Positions 23,507 through 35,521 of a DNA stretch of 64,000 nt are shown piece by piece (within the stretch, counting starts at the first letter, position 1; the number at the start of each line of letters is the position of its first letter). Location: contig JASWJB010000254.1 in the NCBI GenBank assembly GCA_032433595.1, forward strand, positions 1-64,000, read 5' to 3'. Origin of the DNA: Conoideocrella luteorostrata (taxonomy: Eukaryota > Ascomycota > Sordariomycetes > Hypocreales > Clavicipitaceae). The notes beneath the pieces are model-generated. The model saw only the letters and a list, made by a program, of their open reading frames with translations, ran no database searches and was not told where the DNA came from. The position numbers and the translations under genes were made by a program.

Positions 23507-25644
23507 TTTGACGGCGGGAGTGGTGTGTGCTGAACATTCTAGGAGAACATTGACAGAAGTATTGGTTCGGTGCTCAATGGATCAAGATATCGCAGAATTT
23601 TAAACAGAGTTACGCTAGATTTCCATACGGGCCTTGATATGCCAGCTACACGGAACAGCAAAGGCACGGCAGGCGACAAGAATCGTTACGGTACAATTTT
23701 GGGGTAGGAAACCATTTGTACGCATCGTTGTTGTTAATCGGTTGAAGGGTATATTATTTGATATATCAGGAACAGAAGCCTGTTGGCTAAATTTTAGAAT
23801 CATCAAGGACATGCCCTGCATGCCGACACCAACTCGCCTGCGGTCGCCGCGGCGTGTATTGGGCACCGCCTTATACTGCTGTCGCTGAAAACTTTGTCCA
23901 CCCTCGCTCAGATACTATATACTGTATTCATTGATGCGACTTCCATGGAGCGGATGTAATAGCAGCCTAAACCCTACCCTTTGTCTGATCACCATAGAAG
24001 CAGAGGCAAGATCGTTTTACACGGCTTCATGACATCCACTCGTTTACAGCTGTAGGATCTGTCCCTAGCGACACAGTGAAATGTGCGTCAATTCAATAAC
24101 TAATCGCTGACCACATATGAGATGACCGACTGCGTCGGTGAGAACAAGCTCTTAAATTTAGACCAACTCGGCATGTGGTCGCCCCCTATTTCGGCCAATA
24201 ATAACATGGTGCTTGAATGGGCCCAGTCTCATACCGAGATGGGAGATCGGAAGCTTCACTGTCTTTATGAGAACGCATGACCGTCAACAGTTTGGACGAC
24301 ATTATAAGCGAGTTTCTGTATGTTTCGTGCATTGTAAAGCTCCTGTATCTACCGATCAGGATCGGTCTACTTTCCGTTAGATAAGGATGAGAGGATGAAC
24401 TTTGGAACTCTTGCGGAAGACCCAGATCAACTATAAGAAGCTATCGTGATAGCATGTGATGAAGTTATCGGTGATTTGCAGATGATAATTCGTCCGCATA
24501 CCATGAGTCAGCAATTTTCGGAATATCTTCTTCTTCCCCATATTTACAACCCGAGTGAATGTGTTGCTGTTTCGGCGCCCAAATTTGAATGCCTTAGGTT
24601 GTTCATTTTCAAGTCCCTTGATCACCAATAATAGGTATCTGCACAGGCTATCCCAAAGTACCTCAGTTCATATATATAAATTTTGTGTGAAAATGAACCA
24701 AAAAAAGACATTAGAGAATGCAAATTACGATCTTATTCAAGGCATTTAATCTATTATCTTTACGGTACACAATCAGTCAGAGAGAAGACCTCTCAGTCAA
24801 TCAATCTTATGCCCCCTCTCAGCAGCCCAATTGCGTAGCTTAGACGTTGGAAAGCGGCTTCCTGTCCATGATATTTCATGCGCCATACTTCTCCAGTCGG
24901 ATAGCCTCGATAGCGATGAAATCACTCGTGTTTGCTCGCGAGAATCCTTCAAGTATACCCATAATGGCCTCTGTTTCGGAGTAGAGGTTTGACGTCTCAC
25001 TAGAAAGTCCTAGGACATATGAATTTGCACTTATAGGCCATCACATGGCCTTTCTGAGAAAGACAATCGAGTCTTCAACAAACCCACGTTCCGGGTTGAA
25101 GTACGGACCGGACCTATGCCAGGAAGCTATAGAGGACATTGAGTAGCCAAGGGAAATCCCTACCTTGATATAGGTACTGTGACCACTCGAAACTTCAGTG
25201 AGCACCGTCATTTATCGATACATAATTGAACCGAACCGCAACAACTTTCGGACGTCGGATCCGACTCGAAGGCTGTATTGTTTCATGCCGAGACATCAAG
25301 GATACTCAGCTTCCTGGCAGAACAAGTATCAGATCGATCGATACAGATTGACTGACGAGATAACTAGTTGTCAGCATGCATGACAGTACAGATCTAGCCT
25401 CATTGTTGTGCGTTCAATATTCAGTGTTTCAGTGTCCGATGGCCGTTCCTGGGTGACAGACAATCGCATCCAACATTCAGAGGCGGCGCGATACGCGCAC
25501 TAGGCGTGATTCGCGATTCTCGCTGCATCATGTTGAGGTCATCAGATTAAGTACCCTGATCACTGCATCAGTGCGATGTAGCAGTCTCACCATTCAGACA
25601 CAGTATACCTGAATTGCCTCGTAAGACTTGGCACACCATTCTGT

Positions 25645-25671
25645 CCCCCCCCCCTCCCCCCCCTCCCCCCC
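25645..25671. repeat. C10-T-C8-T-C7 polypyrimidine tract
   Basis: Three cytosine runs are separated by single T residues. On the minus strand this is a long guanine tract able in principle to form quadruplex structures. It lies just upstream of a TATA-like element and the small gene at 25784. Confidence 0.9.
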
Positions 25672-25689
25672 GTACAAGTGTATACAGAT

Positions 25690-25698
25690 ATAAAAAGA
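25690..25698 (+). promoter_or_regulatory. TATA-like box of the small gene at 25784
   Basis: A TATAAAAAG element lies about 90 bp upstream of the ATG at 25784 and immediately downstream of the C-rich tract. This spacing suits a fungal core promoter with a short leader. Confidence 0.45.
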
Positions 25699-25783
25699 GC
25701 CTCTCCCATGTCTCATCCGCGTACGTTATTACATCACGCCAGTCTGTCCCCAGTACGCAGTAACAACAGACCTTCCTGCCAAC

Positions 25784-26110
25784 ATGCTCAGCGTAGCAGA
25801 TTACCAGAAAAAGTATGACGAGCTCTTGGAGAGACGCCAGGCTTCGAAGTCGGACGAATCCATGTCCAGCACCGAGAAGCAGCGGATAGCTGACGAGTTT
25901 GCCGTCGCTCGCAAGGAACTCAGAGCTGCTTCCAAGGTCGCCATGGCGAGGGCCTCTGGAGCTACAGCGAAGGCCAATGCCGCGAGGGCCACTACGGCGC
26001 TGGGCTCTACTACAGCGCAGGGCTCTGCAGCGCAGGGGTCCACAGCGCAGGGGTCCACAGCGCAGGAGTCCACAGCGCAACCCACTCCCACCGCCCACAA
26101 TGCCCTCTAG
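25784..26110 (+). CDS. Small Ala/Ser/Thr-rich protein with pentapeptide repeats, unknown function
   Basis: This 108-residue frame has an amphipathic, helix-forming N-terminal half (YQKKYDELLERR, then KQRIADEFAVARKELRAASK). An alanine-rich stretch and a C-terminal array of GSTAQ-type pentapeptides follow. There is no signal peptide or membrane segment. Support for a real gene comes from the TATA-like element about 90 bp upstream, an ATG with C/A-rich leader (CCAACATG) and sensible amino-acid use in this frame. The antisense frame (25801-26100) is low in complexity and mirrors the repeat. No family recognised. It could be a lineage-specific orphan gene. Confidence 0.42.
   Translation: MLSVADYQKKYDELLERRQASKSDESMSSTEKQRIADEFAVARKELRAASKVAMARASGATAKANAARATTALGSTTAQGSAAQGSTAQGSTAQESTAQPTPTAHNAL
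26011..26085 (+). repeat. 15-bp coding minisatellite
   Basis: About four copies of a 15-bp unit of the form ACAGCGCAGGGGTCC encode the GSTAQ/ESTAQ pentapeptides. The unit length is a multiple of three, so copy-number change keeps the frame. Confidence 0.85.
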
Positions 26111-29100
26111 CCGAGGGTAGCAGCACCAGCTCCAGCACCAACACTCCATGAGCTGTCAATGTTTCGGACCGATGCCGGTGCTTTGCATTGCGCCATTCAT
26201 CAAGCTTGGAGGCAGAAACGGCGCTGCTTCCTTGCTATCTGATCATTTTTTTCGTCTTTTCTCAATCGGGTCTGTTTTGTTTTTCATTCGCTGCGTGCAT
26301 TGGAAAATGAAGCATTGGCTCGATGACATGTTCAGCAGCTTGGCCAGTGAAGAGAAGCGCTCATCTATTCAGTAATGCTCATAGCAAGTATCCCATCACG
26401 CAGGTGCTTGAAAAGCCAAGTCTGCGGACTTGTGGATGGTACAATTCGATGCGCTAGGCAGGACTTGTATTTGCGTTGAGGATCTGAGGGTATACAATGT
26501 TATTTGCACGCACCCCAAAGAGCCTCCTTGGAATGTCCTAACAATCTGCCCTGTGAACGTGAACAAGATTCTACCTATTGTGCCTGTCTCATCTTTGAAT
26601 GTAATAAGAGCCCCGACTTCATCCTTTACGACTCGTACTTTGTCCGTACTTGATGCCTCCAGAGGTGACTGTGTACGGTCATTACCTCTCCTGGGCTTGT
26701 CCGGATGTACCGATTGGATCAGGTCGGAGAGTCTACCGAGGGGCATTTGGAGCCTTTCATAGAGAGTAACATGATTGGGGCCCAGCTGAGGGAATTGATG
26801 TGGGAGCTGAATGAGTAGTCATGTAGTTGTACGGACGACGGAGCAGAGGGACAGACGAACACTCACGCAAAGGCATCGCCGAGAGAGTGCTTCAGATAGG
26901 AGGGTGTGTGACCAACTTACATTGGGAAATAAATAATATAACCCTTTTTCTTTAATCACTCACTCATCCACGGCAGGGCTACTACTAAGTCCGGCAAGAA
27001 CAGGCTCGGGGGACAAAGTGGTAGCAAGCACAACATTGCACACTCTCTTTTGCCACAAGCAGGTTTATGGTATGGTTCAAATGGCCGGAAAGTAATGCGT
27101 AGTCATGATGCGGTCAAGTTTGGTATTCGACAGTAGTTTTAGCACAATAGCTAGTAGTCATCATCAGTCTCTCTTTTTTTCCCCTCTTGCCATCAGTGCA
27201 TCATGGCCTCAGGATTCATTTACGAAATTTTTCCCTTGAGCAAGACTCTTACAAGCTACAGAACATTTCGGGATATTTGGGACAACTCCCGGTTTCTATG
27301 TCTGTGCGTCTCTCGGAATGCTGCCCTGCTGAGGTGCTTCCACGCTACGGGGGCGCTCCTTCGAGTCTTTCGGGGGCATTGGATAATGCTCCAGCACAGC
27401 ATCAACAATGTCTTAGATTGTAAGCGCCCGATGGTGGATTGAGTGGGCGCTTTTCATGGAACAGGATGAACAGGTAACGCATCTGCGAAGCCGTGTCAAC
27501 CAGGAAGCGATGGCTGGCTGGACAAAGGTAAACCAAAACGACTTTAACAACACAGAACTTTTGCAGTCACAGTATTTCAGTACTGGTCATGGATTACACA
27601 TTGGCGACTGATAAGCTTTCTCGCATCATAATTCAGCATGTTATGGTCGGCGCGTCGTGAGCGTAACTCCCCCATCCCTTGTCTTTTACACGATGGGCTG
27701 AATGATAACGAGAGTTCTCAGACATTAACAATATGAGGATGCACATTGTTTCTAGGGTCGGAGTAAATGATGGAGACTGGATATCCTTCCACTCTGCATT
27801 ATCATTATTTGCTGGTACTCGAGCAACTGAATACCTGCTTCCCATCCAAAAGTTATCCGTTGTCTTATATCTTGATCCTCTGAGTCATCAGTGAACAACG
27901 ATTTAGTGTCACACTAAGTCATGAATAACTTCAAGTCGTAGGTAAACAAATTTCACGGTGTACCAATTCGTTCATGAATGGGTCACCGAAGGCTACCAGT
28001 TCCTGGCTACAATCACCGATCTGTTGCTGAAGTGCATGGTCAGCATCTTGCCAGGCAGTATAGACTGTACGATCTTCGGAATATTACGACTCGAGAGGGT
28101 TGGAGATCTCTTCGGTTGTCCCGGCGGCATCTTGTTCAATCGCTGCCGCTGCTGTTGCTGCTCTGGCGTTCGCAAACGTGAATGAAGCTATTCCTGTGCC
28201 ACTGGTAAGTCTCTAGCGGTCCTGAACGCTCTGCTGTCCCCGCTTTTCCACCCTTCGGGCTGTTTGGAAAGAAAAAGAAAACCCCGAGGTCCCTGCAGCA
28301 GGGTAATCACGTGATTATAGACAATTCATATCATAATTGGTTATTCTTGAATAAAATCGGAACTATACTCAGCCTCTACATAAAGCCCCGTTAATTCCCT
28401 GTTTTAATGCCCTTGTATGTTTATGCGTCCAATTAAATGCTAGAGATCACCTTAAAAGTGGAATGCTTTGTGGAGATGTTGTGCAGGAGTCATAAACCGT
28501 TCGTAAGCCATCATGGTTCAAATGCAAGTCCGCCGCTAGGCTGCAGAAGTATTTCCGTCAGGCGTCACGAGTTCTTGGAAGAACTTGGGCTCTGCCTGGA
28601 CTCTACGTCGGTAGGGATGCCCGTTGACAGAATGCCTTTGTCATTCTTGACTATTTGACTAAAGTCATGTAGGCGATCGCCGTCGAAAAAGTCTGGTTGT
28701 GGTTTTATCGTATTTGAGTTTGTCACAGGCTGAAGCTGAGATTCTGCTGGTTCTGAATGCTCGTTAATTACAGGGACAACAGTACATGTCATGTCGTTCT
28801 CAAATACTGCGTCGTCGTTTCTGGTGCAAAATTCTTAGAAAGCGCCATTCGAGAATCATATTATGCGTAACGTGACGGGTACAAGCGTGAATTCGGACTG
28901 CTCTGTTGAAGCATGGAGTTCACAATCTGGACTGCCTGCTCACAGCTGTTGCGCTTAACCGTATTAGGCAGAACGGCTTGAGCTGGCAGGATGTTTCCCC
29001 CGCCCCACCTACATGCCTCGCTACGCGCGACTTCCGTCAAGAAGGGATGTTAGACGCACATGAACTTGGGCAGAAATTGACGTCGCTTCTGTGTTCCAAA

Positions 29101-29185
29101 GAAGAATGCCATTCTCATTCATTTTCTGCGATGCTTTGTATCCAACTGCTTGATTACCCTCCTTAGAGTTCCATGCGACAAAAGC
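26111..29185. other. Intergenic region upstream of REV3
   Basis: No gene was recognised. Frames on opposite strands at 26396-26762 both have moderately protein-like composition, and I could not choose between them. A frame at about 28070-28200 reads as an alanine-rich hydrophobic segment ending at a GTAAGT donor, so a small exon is possible there, but nothing identifies it. The minus-strand frame at 28565-28792 is hydrophilic and also unassigned. The REV3 promoter should lie in the last few hundred bases. Confidence 0.45.
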
Positions 29186-32100
29186 ATGAGTTTATTCCGA
29201 GTTAGATTGAACTGTATCGATCATTACCAATCCAGCTCCACTCGCTACGATCCTCAGCTTCGCAATGATGTTCGTGCCTCGCAGGGAGGCAAAGGCCCGA
29301 AAGTCCCAGTGGTGCGAATATTTGGTTCTACGGAAACCGGACAGAAGGTTTGCGCTCACATCCACGGGGCATTTCCCTACCTTTATGTCGAATATGACGG
29401 GGACCTGGCACCAGATGAAGGTGAATTAGCCGCATCAAGAGTGAGATGTTAATGTGAGCTGACAACCATTTTTAGTTGGAGCGTACATCTATCGACTTCA
29501 CCTTTCAATTGATCACGCTCTAGCAGTTAGCTACAGGCGGGACCAATTTGGAGACAACGCACAATTTGTCGCACGGATAACCGTTGTGAAGGGTATTCCG
29601 TTTTACGGCTTCCATGTTGGTTTCCGCGTCTTCCTCAAGATATATATGTTCAATCCCGTCGTTATGACAAGACTGGCGGACCTTCTTCAACAAGGAGTCA
29701 TTTTGAAACGAAAATTCCAACCATACGAGGCTCATTTGCAGTATCTTCTCCAGTTCATGGTTGATTACAATTTGTACGGCTGTGACTACGTGGACTCTTC
29801 CAAAACTGCATTTCGCTCACCTGTTCCGGAATATGATTCTGCTTCAAACTCTTCACACATATGGCATAGCCAATCGGTACTTCCCGAAGACATCACAGAT
29901 GAGCCTTCTTTACCTCGGCTTAGCCACTGCTCGATTGAAGTGGACATTTGCGTCCAGCACATCGCCAACCGAAAAATGGTTAAGGAGAGGCCTCTTCACC
30001 ATGATTTCATTGAGCGCAATGCACCTATTCCTAGAGATTTGAAGCTAGTACACAGCATGGCGGGGCTCTGGCGAGATGAAACCAAGCGTCGCCAGAGACA
30101 GATGCCCCGAGGCTCATCTGGGAGAAGCCCGTTTCCACCCGAGGTACTTGTCACAATGTCTGCCGACCCGAGACAATCTCAACCGCAAGGCTGGATTCAC
30201 GAACAAGAATACAGGAGGCAGATAGAGAACCTGGTTGAGGCTGAATTATCCGGCTCTGACAATCAAACACCAAATTTTGCGGATTTTGCAAAGCAAGTTG
30301 ACCCTCGCGGAGAGATACAGACTGTTCTGGAAGCTGTTGAAGATCTGTACCCAAACCGGCTCATACCAGCTCTTGGACTGTCATCGACAATGGTACAGTC
30401 TCCCGGTGGACCTGCCAGCAGCATCGAAGTGGATGACAAGAGGATTATGCAGGATCTAGCGCCTGATGAAGAAGATTTCTTCTTTCCAGAAGATTCAGAT
30501 GAAGAGGCCCTCAGAGCCCTTGTTCCAACACAAAATGAGGATGACGTGAATCAAATAATAGAGAAAATTGGTCATGCTCCAACGGAGTTCGCTGCAGATA
30601 AGAACACAGCCTTCACAAATGCACTTAAATTGCCGGAGCTGCGAACAGGTCTTATGTTCGGGTTGGGACACAGCATATTCAAAACAGGATCATTTCCTAT
30701 TATGCCTGTCACGCAAGCGCTTCTTGACGCTGCTGAAGAAGAGGGCTTGGTAGGCAGGACTATAAAGCCTGCTCCCATACAGTTGCAACAGAAGCTCGCA
30801 TTGAAGCGTTCAGGTTCAGCCCTATTGGCTGATAACAATCCTCAGAAACGACTTAAACACTCCGAATTTTCTTCACCACTGGCTAATGAGATTGTTGTGA
30901 GAGGTATCACCCCTACACCACCTTCTGCCCAGCCTCCTCCACCTTCAACTCAGCCTCCTCCGACATCAACTCAGCCTCGTCCTGATCTATTTACTCCCAA
31001 GATCAACAGCAGCTACTCTGTCACGTCTCTTGGTGAGAACTCGAATAAAAAGTCCAACACTGGATTGTGCCTCAGCCAGCCTAACCAACCTTCTAAACAA
31101 CCTCCTAACCAAAATGTTCAGAGCTCATACGAAAAGTCTGAGGACACAAAAATTTCAACAACCTCCTCTCCAATCATTTCATCTAGTTTGTCGCAGGAAG
31201 ATGACGGCGACGATGACGACGATATGACAAAGATTCAACGAGCAATCGCTCAAGTAATCACAAAGCCATATATGTTATACTCAACTATGCCCCCAACAGT
31301 TAGTGAATGCTTGGCCTTGCGCGATGAAAACAGGCCGGACGTTATATATCAGGATGCCTTTTACAGCAAAGAGAAGGATGTTCCGCAGCGAATTCGAGAG
31401 TATGGGGGCCGTGAGTACCGCCCAGGTTGCAACACTTTGCCATTCCTGCCTGAGTTCGACGCAAACGGCTGGTCCGCAGCTAGTTTTGGGATTAAGGACG
31501 AGATGTTCCATCAAGGTCAAATTCTAGAAAAAGAACAGGCTCAACAGCGTCGCCAATGTACCTGGCGGAGTTGGGAATTTGCCCAATTGCCTCCGAGCAA
31601 CGAGGAAGTCGTTCAATGGATGGAGGACGAGAATCGGAAGCAAGATCCTATCCAGAACAACGCGTCTCAGCGACCCTCACCCACTCGGAAGGCTTGGATT
31701 TCTCAGATAGATGGTCCCACGCCAAAAAACAAATATGGGTTCAGATACACGCAGCGAGCCAAGTCAACCAGCGTTGAGCACGAGGTCCAGTACATGAGTA
31801 CCATGAGTCTGGAGATCCATGTGAACACTCGTGGGAAGTACTTCCCCAATCCTGAAGAGGATGAGATTGAGTGCATATTCTGGGCCTGCAAATCTGATGA
31901 GATGATGAGACATAGCCAGAGCTCATCGAATGCAGTCCAGTCCGGCATCGCCGTGCTCTCCCCAGACGGAAAGCTAGGACAGATGATGCGAAAGTCAGCC
32001 GGAGTCGAGGTTGTGCAAGAAACTTCCGAGCTGGACTTGCTCGTTCGAATGGTTGAAGTCGTGAGAACACATGATCCAGATATCTTGACTGGGTATGAAG

Positions 32101-34328
32101 TGCACGGCAGTTCTTGGGGCTATCTCATAGAACGAGCTCGTTTCAAGTATGATTATAATTTGTGCGACGAGTTCTCTCGCATGAAGAGCGACTCACATGG
32201 GCGATTCGGGAGGCAAAGCGACCGTTGGGGGTTCAATACGACTTCGACGATCCGAGTTACTGGCCGCCACATGATTAACATCTGGAGAGCAATGCGCGGC
32301 GAGCTGAATCTCCTCCAATATACTCTCGAAAATGTAGCCTGGCATCTTCTTCACCGCCGCGTACCTCACTATTCGTGGAAAACAATGACATCTTGGTACA
32401 CAAGCGGTCGTATCGGTGATCTGAGCAGGCTTATGCGCTACTATCTGTCACGCACGATGATGGATATTGAAATCTTGGAAACAAACGAATTGATATCCAG
32501 AACCAGCGAACAAGCCCGGTTGCTTGGGGTGGATTTCTTCTCAGTGTTCTCGCGTGGTTCGCAGTTCAAAGTCGAGTCCATCATGTTCCGCATTGCCAAG
32601 CCCGAGAATTTCATGCTCATTTCACCCAGCCGAAAACAGGTTGGCAGCCAGAACGCTTTGGAGTGCTTGCCGCTGGTGATGGAGCCGCAGAGTGCCTTCT
32701 ATAACAGCCCGCTGTTGGTGCTGGACTTTCAGAGCCTGTACCCCAGCGTGATGATTGCGTACAACTATTGCTACTCGACGTTTTTGGGCCGCATTAACAA
32801 CTGGCGCGGTGTGAAGAATAAAATGGGATTTACAGAGTATAAGCGGCAGAAGGGGCTTCTTGCCTTGCTGCAGGGCTACATTAACATTGCACCGAACGGA
32901 ATGATGTATGTGAAAACGGAGATCAGAAAGTCTCTGCTAGCAAAGATGTTGACCGAGATTCTGGAGACGAGAGTCATGGTCAAGAGCGGCATGAAGAAAG
33001 ACAAGGACGACAAGGCACTGCAGCAGCTGCTTAACAATCGTCAGCTAGCATTGAAACTGTTGGCCAACGTCACGTACGGATACACGTCCGCGTCATTCTC
33101 GGGGCGAATGCCGTGTTCCGAGATAGCAGACAGCATTGTGCAGACGGCGCGAGAAACCCTCGAGCGTGCCACGGCTTACATCCACTCGGTAGGCCGTTGG
33201 GGCGCGGAAGTCGTGTATGGAGACACGGACAGTCTGTTCGTGCACCTCCATGGAAGGACAAGGGCGCAGGCCTTTGACATTGGCAACGAAATCGCCAAGG
33301 CTATAACAGATATGAACCCACGACCTATCAAGCTCAAGTTCGAAAAGGTCTACCATCCGTGTGTCCTGCTCGCCAAGAAGCGCTATGTCGGATACAAGTA
33401 CGAGAGCAAGGACCAGATCACGCCTGATTTTGACGCCAAAGGCATAGAAACGGTCCGCCGAGACGGCACCCCCGCGGAGCAAAAGATTGAAGAGAAGGCC
33501 CTCAGGCTGCTCTTTGAAACCGCCGACCTCAGCGAGATCAAAAAATACTTCCAGAGGCAGTGCCGCAAGATCATGCGCGGATCCGTATCCGTCCAAGACT
33601 TCTGTTTTGCCAAGGAGGTCCGTCTGGGAACTTACTCCGACAAGGGTGTACCCCCTGCCGGCGCACTCATCAGCACCAAGAAAATGCTCAAGGACGCGCG
33701 AGCCGAGCCTCAATACGGCGAGCGGGTTCCCTACGTTGTCATCACAGGAGCCCCCGGCGCACGCTTGGTAGATCGCAGCGTGTCCCCCGAGGATCTGCTG
33801 GCCAACCCGCACTGGCAGCTCGATGCCCATTACTACATCTCCAAGAACATCATCCCCCCACTGGAGCGCATCTTCAATCTTGTCGGCGCCAACGTCCGAC
33901 AATGGTACGACGAGATGCCAAAGATCCAGCGGATTCGCTCAGTACCAACCGGCCCAACAGCCAAGAAAGGGACGCTTGAATCATACATGCGCTCCAGGCA
34001 TTGTCTCCTCTGTAACGCCAAATTCGCTCAGCAACGCCACCACCTCTGTCCAGCATGTCGGTCGAATACACCAGCGACCTTGTTCAAACTCCAGACGAGG
34101 CTTACTGCCGAGGAGCGCAGGTTCCAGGATGTAGTGGACATTTGTCGGACGTGCTCGGGATTGAGTCCCCTGGAAGAAGTTCGCTGTATCAGTCAAGACT
34201 GTCCCGTTTTTTGGACGAGGACAAAACAAAGGATGAAGTTGGCACACATGAGAGAGACGACTGGATCGGTAATACGTGCGTTGGCTGAACCTGAGAATGT
34301 CATCAACAGGGCTGCATTGGAGTGGTAA
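29186..34328 (+). CDS. REV3: DNA polymerase zeta catalytic subunit (Rev3)
   Basis: Family-B translesion polymerase that, with Rev7, extends primers past damaged bases in the nucleus and is responsible for much induced mutagenesis. I predict two exons, 29186-29420 and 29476-34328, with a 55-bp intron (donor GTGAAT, acceptor TTTTTAG). Splicing joins DLAPDE to VGAYIYRLHLSIDHAL in frame and gives 1695 residues. The ATG at 29186 starts MSLFRVRLNC, the usual family beginning. The N-terminal polymerase domain is followed by a long acidic and proline-rich linker containing a PPSTQPPPTSTQP-type repeat. Catalytic motifs: A, DFQSLYPS (Asp about 1162); B, NVTYG (about 1276); C, YGDTDS (1326-1331). Two C-terminal cysteine clusters follow, beginning near 1588 (CLLCNAKF...CPAC) and 1635 (CRTC...CISQDCP). 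The second matches the Fe-S cluster site of B-family polymerases. All motifs are intact. Confidence 0.96.
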
Positions 34329-35521
34329 ATGGTTAATGGTGAACAGAGCAAGGGTATGGATATTTTGTCGACTCAAGGCGCACACCACGACGTACATATG
34401 CTGATGTCTGACACACAATCAGCAGCGTCAATTCAATTCAATCGTGGAATCAGGCGAACACCTTCTGAAAATGGAAATGAAACGTTCTGGCTATTCCACC
34501 CAGGAATATCACGTATAGCAGCCTTTCAAAAACATCAATTCAAGCACAACAGACGCTGGAGCAGAGCTCCGATCAAAGCCGCAGTTGGAGTGGGACGGAT
34601 AAACTTGATTTTTTGACTTGAGAGCAGGCTATAACTCCTCTTATAGTTGACTTACATGATTTGACTTAATGTGTTACGTGCTGGTTTCGTCTCATGGGCT
34701 TGCTGGATTCTGCACGTGTGTTGTTGGAATTAGCATGTGTAATACAGAGTCAAAAGGCATGGATGTTCATAATATTAGTCACAATAATAAGCCTGAAATG
34801 TAAGATAGTTGTCGTTGAGTTCATTCATTAATGAGTTGGAACCTGCCTTATATTGGATGGTTCTGTCACTGAGCGCCCGCCGTGAACAATGCTGTTCTGT
34901 GTGTAACAAAATAGGTCAAGTCCAAATTTTTATAAGAGCGATTCTGTGATCTTGCAGGGGATCTCTTTCGCCTTCACAATTTGTAGTTATTCCGATTTTT
35001 GGAATTCTTGTTAGTGCAACAATCTCGCGGTGTGATTGCAACCGAAGTAAAGTGGTGTTTTTATACCTGAAAGGTGGAATCATCGTTTTCTTTGTGCAGA
35101 AGATTACTATGACGAAATGTAACCGCAAATGTCCGCTATGAAAACAGTTTATGAATTGTCAGGATCAAGACTAATTTAACTCTCTTGCTTATATTCACGG
35201 TTCTATCTTATGTATCTGTATACATGACAGTCCCTGTGGTCCAGGTAACGTCGCATGTTGTCAAGTCACACCGAAATCACTCTACTATGGCAGCATTCTC
35301 AAATCATCGAGATTAGCCGCGTCTATTCATTCCCAAAACCAACGCCGTGCTCCCGGGTCTAAACAGCACCGTTATCATTGAACGAAAAGAACACAGGTCT
35401 CACAACTTAGCTTCTCTCTGCCATTGGCAGAGAGAAAAAAAGAGGCTCGTTTGCTCAACCACGAGATGTATGATCACCATCATATGTATATCTCCTTGGC
35501 TCTCTGAAGTCTTGGGAAGCA
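34329..35521. other. Convergent/3' intergenic region between REV3 and the SMP gene
   Basis: This interval lies between the 3' ends of two convergent genes. It is AT-richer than its flanks and contains no supported coding frame, RNA gene or repeat. It presumably holds the two 3' UTRs and terminators. Confidence 0.6.

Larger units (their letters stand above)
13475..25783. other. 12-kb gene-poor interval
   Basis: No gene with a recognisable family is visible here. The stretch has short overlapping frames on both strands, simple repeats (GCTGT/GCTAT at 19600-19650, an 18-bp G run at 20996-21013) and several TACGGAGTA motifs. Two places look as if they hold small spliced genes of unknown function: 21318-21798 on the minus strand and 22577-23506 on the plus strand. 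Both are listed separately at low confidence. Frames at 13853-14380, 14449-14718 and 16379-16777 were inspected and show no family motif or convincing splice structure. Nothing resembling a transposase, reverse transcriptase or terminal repeat was recognised. Confidence 0.5.

Noticed and set aside
13475..29185. Transposable element filling the gene-poor interval
   Set aside because: I saw no transposase, reverse transcriptase, long terminal repeats or terminal inverted repeats. A de novo repeat search against the genome would be needed to exclude heavily mutated copies.
33093..33902. 269-codon frame antisense to REV3
   Set aside because: Shadow of the conserved polymerase exon, which has all catalytic motifs.
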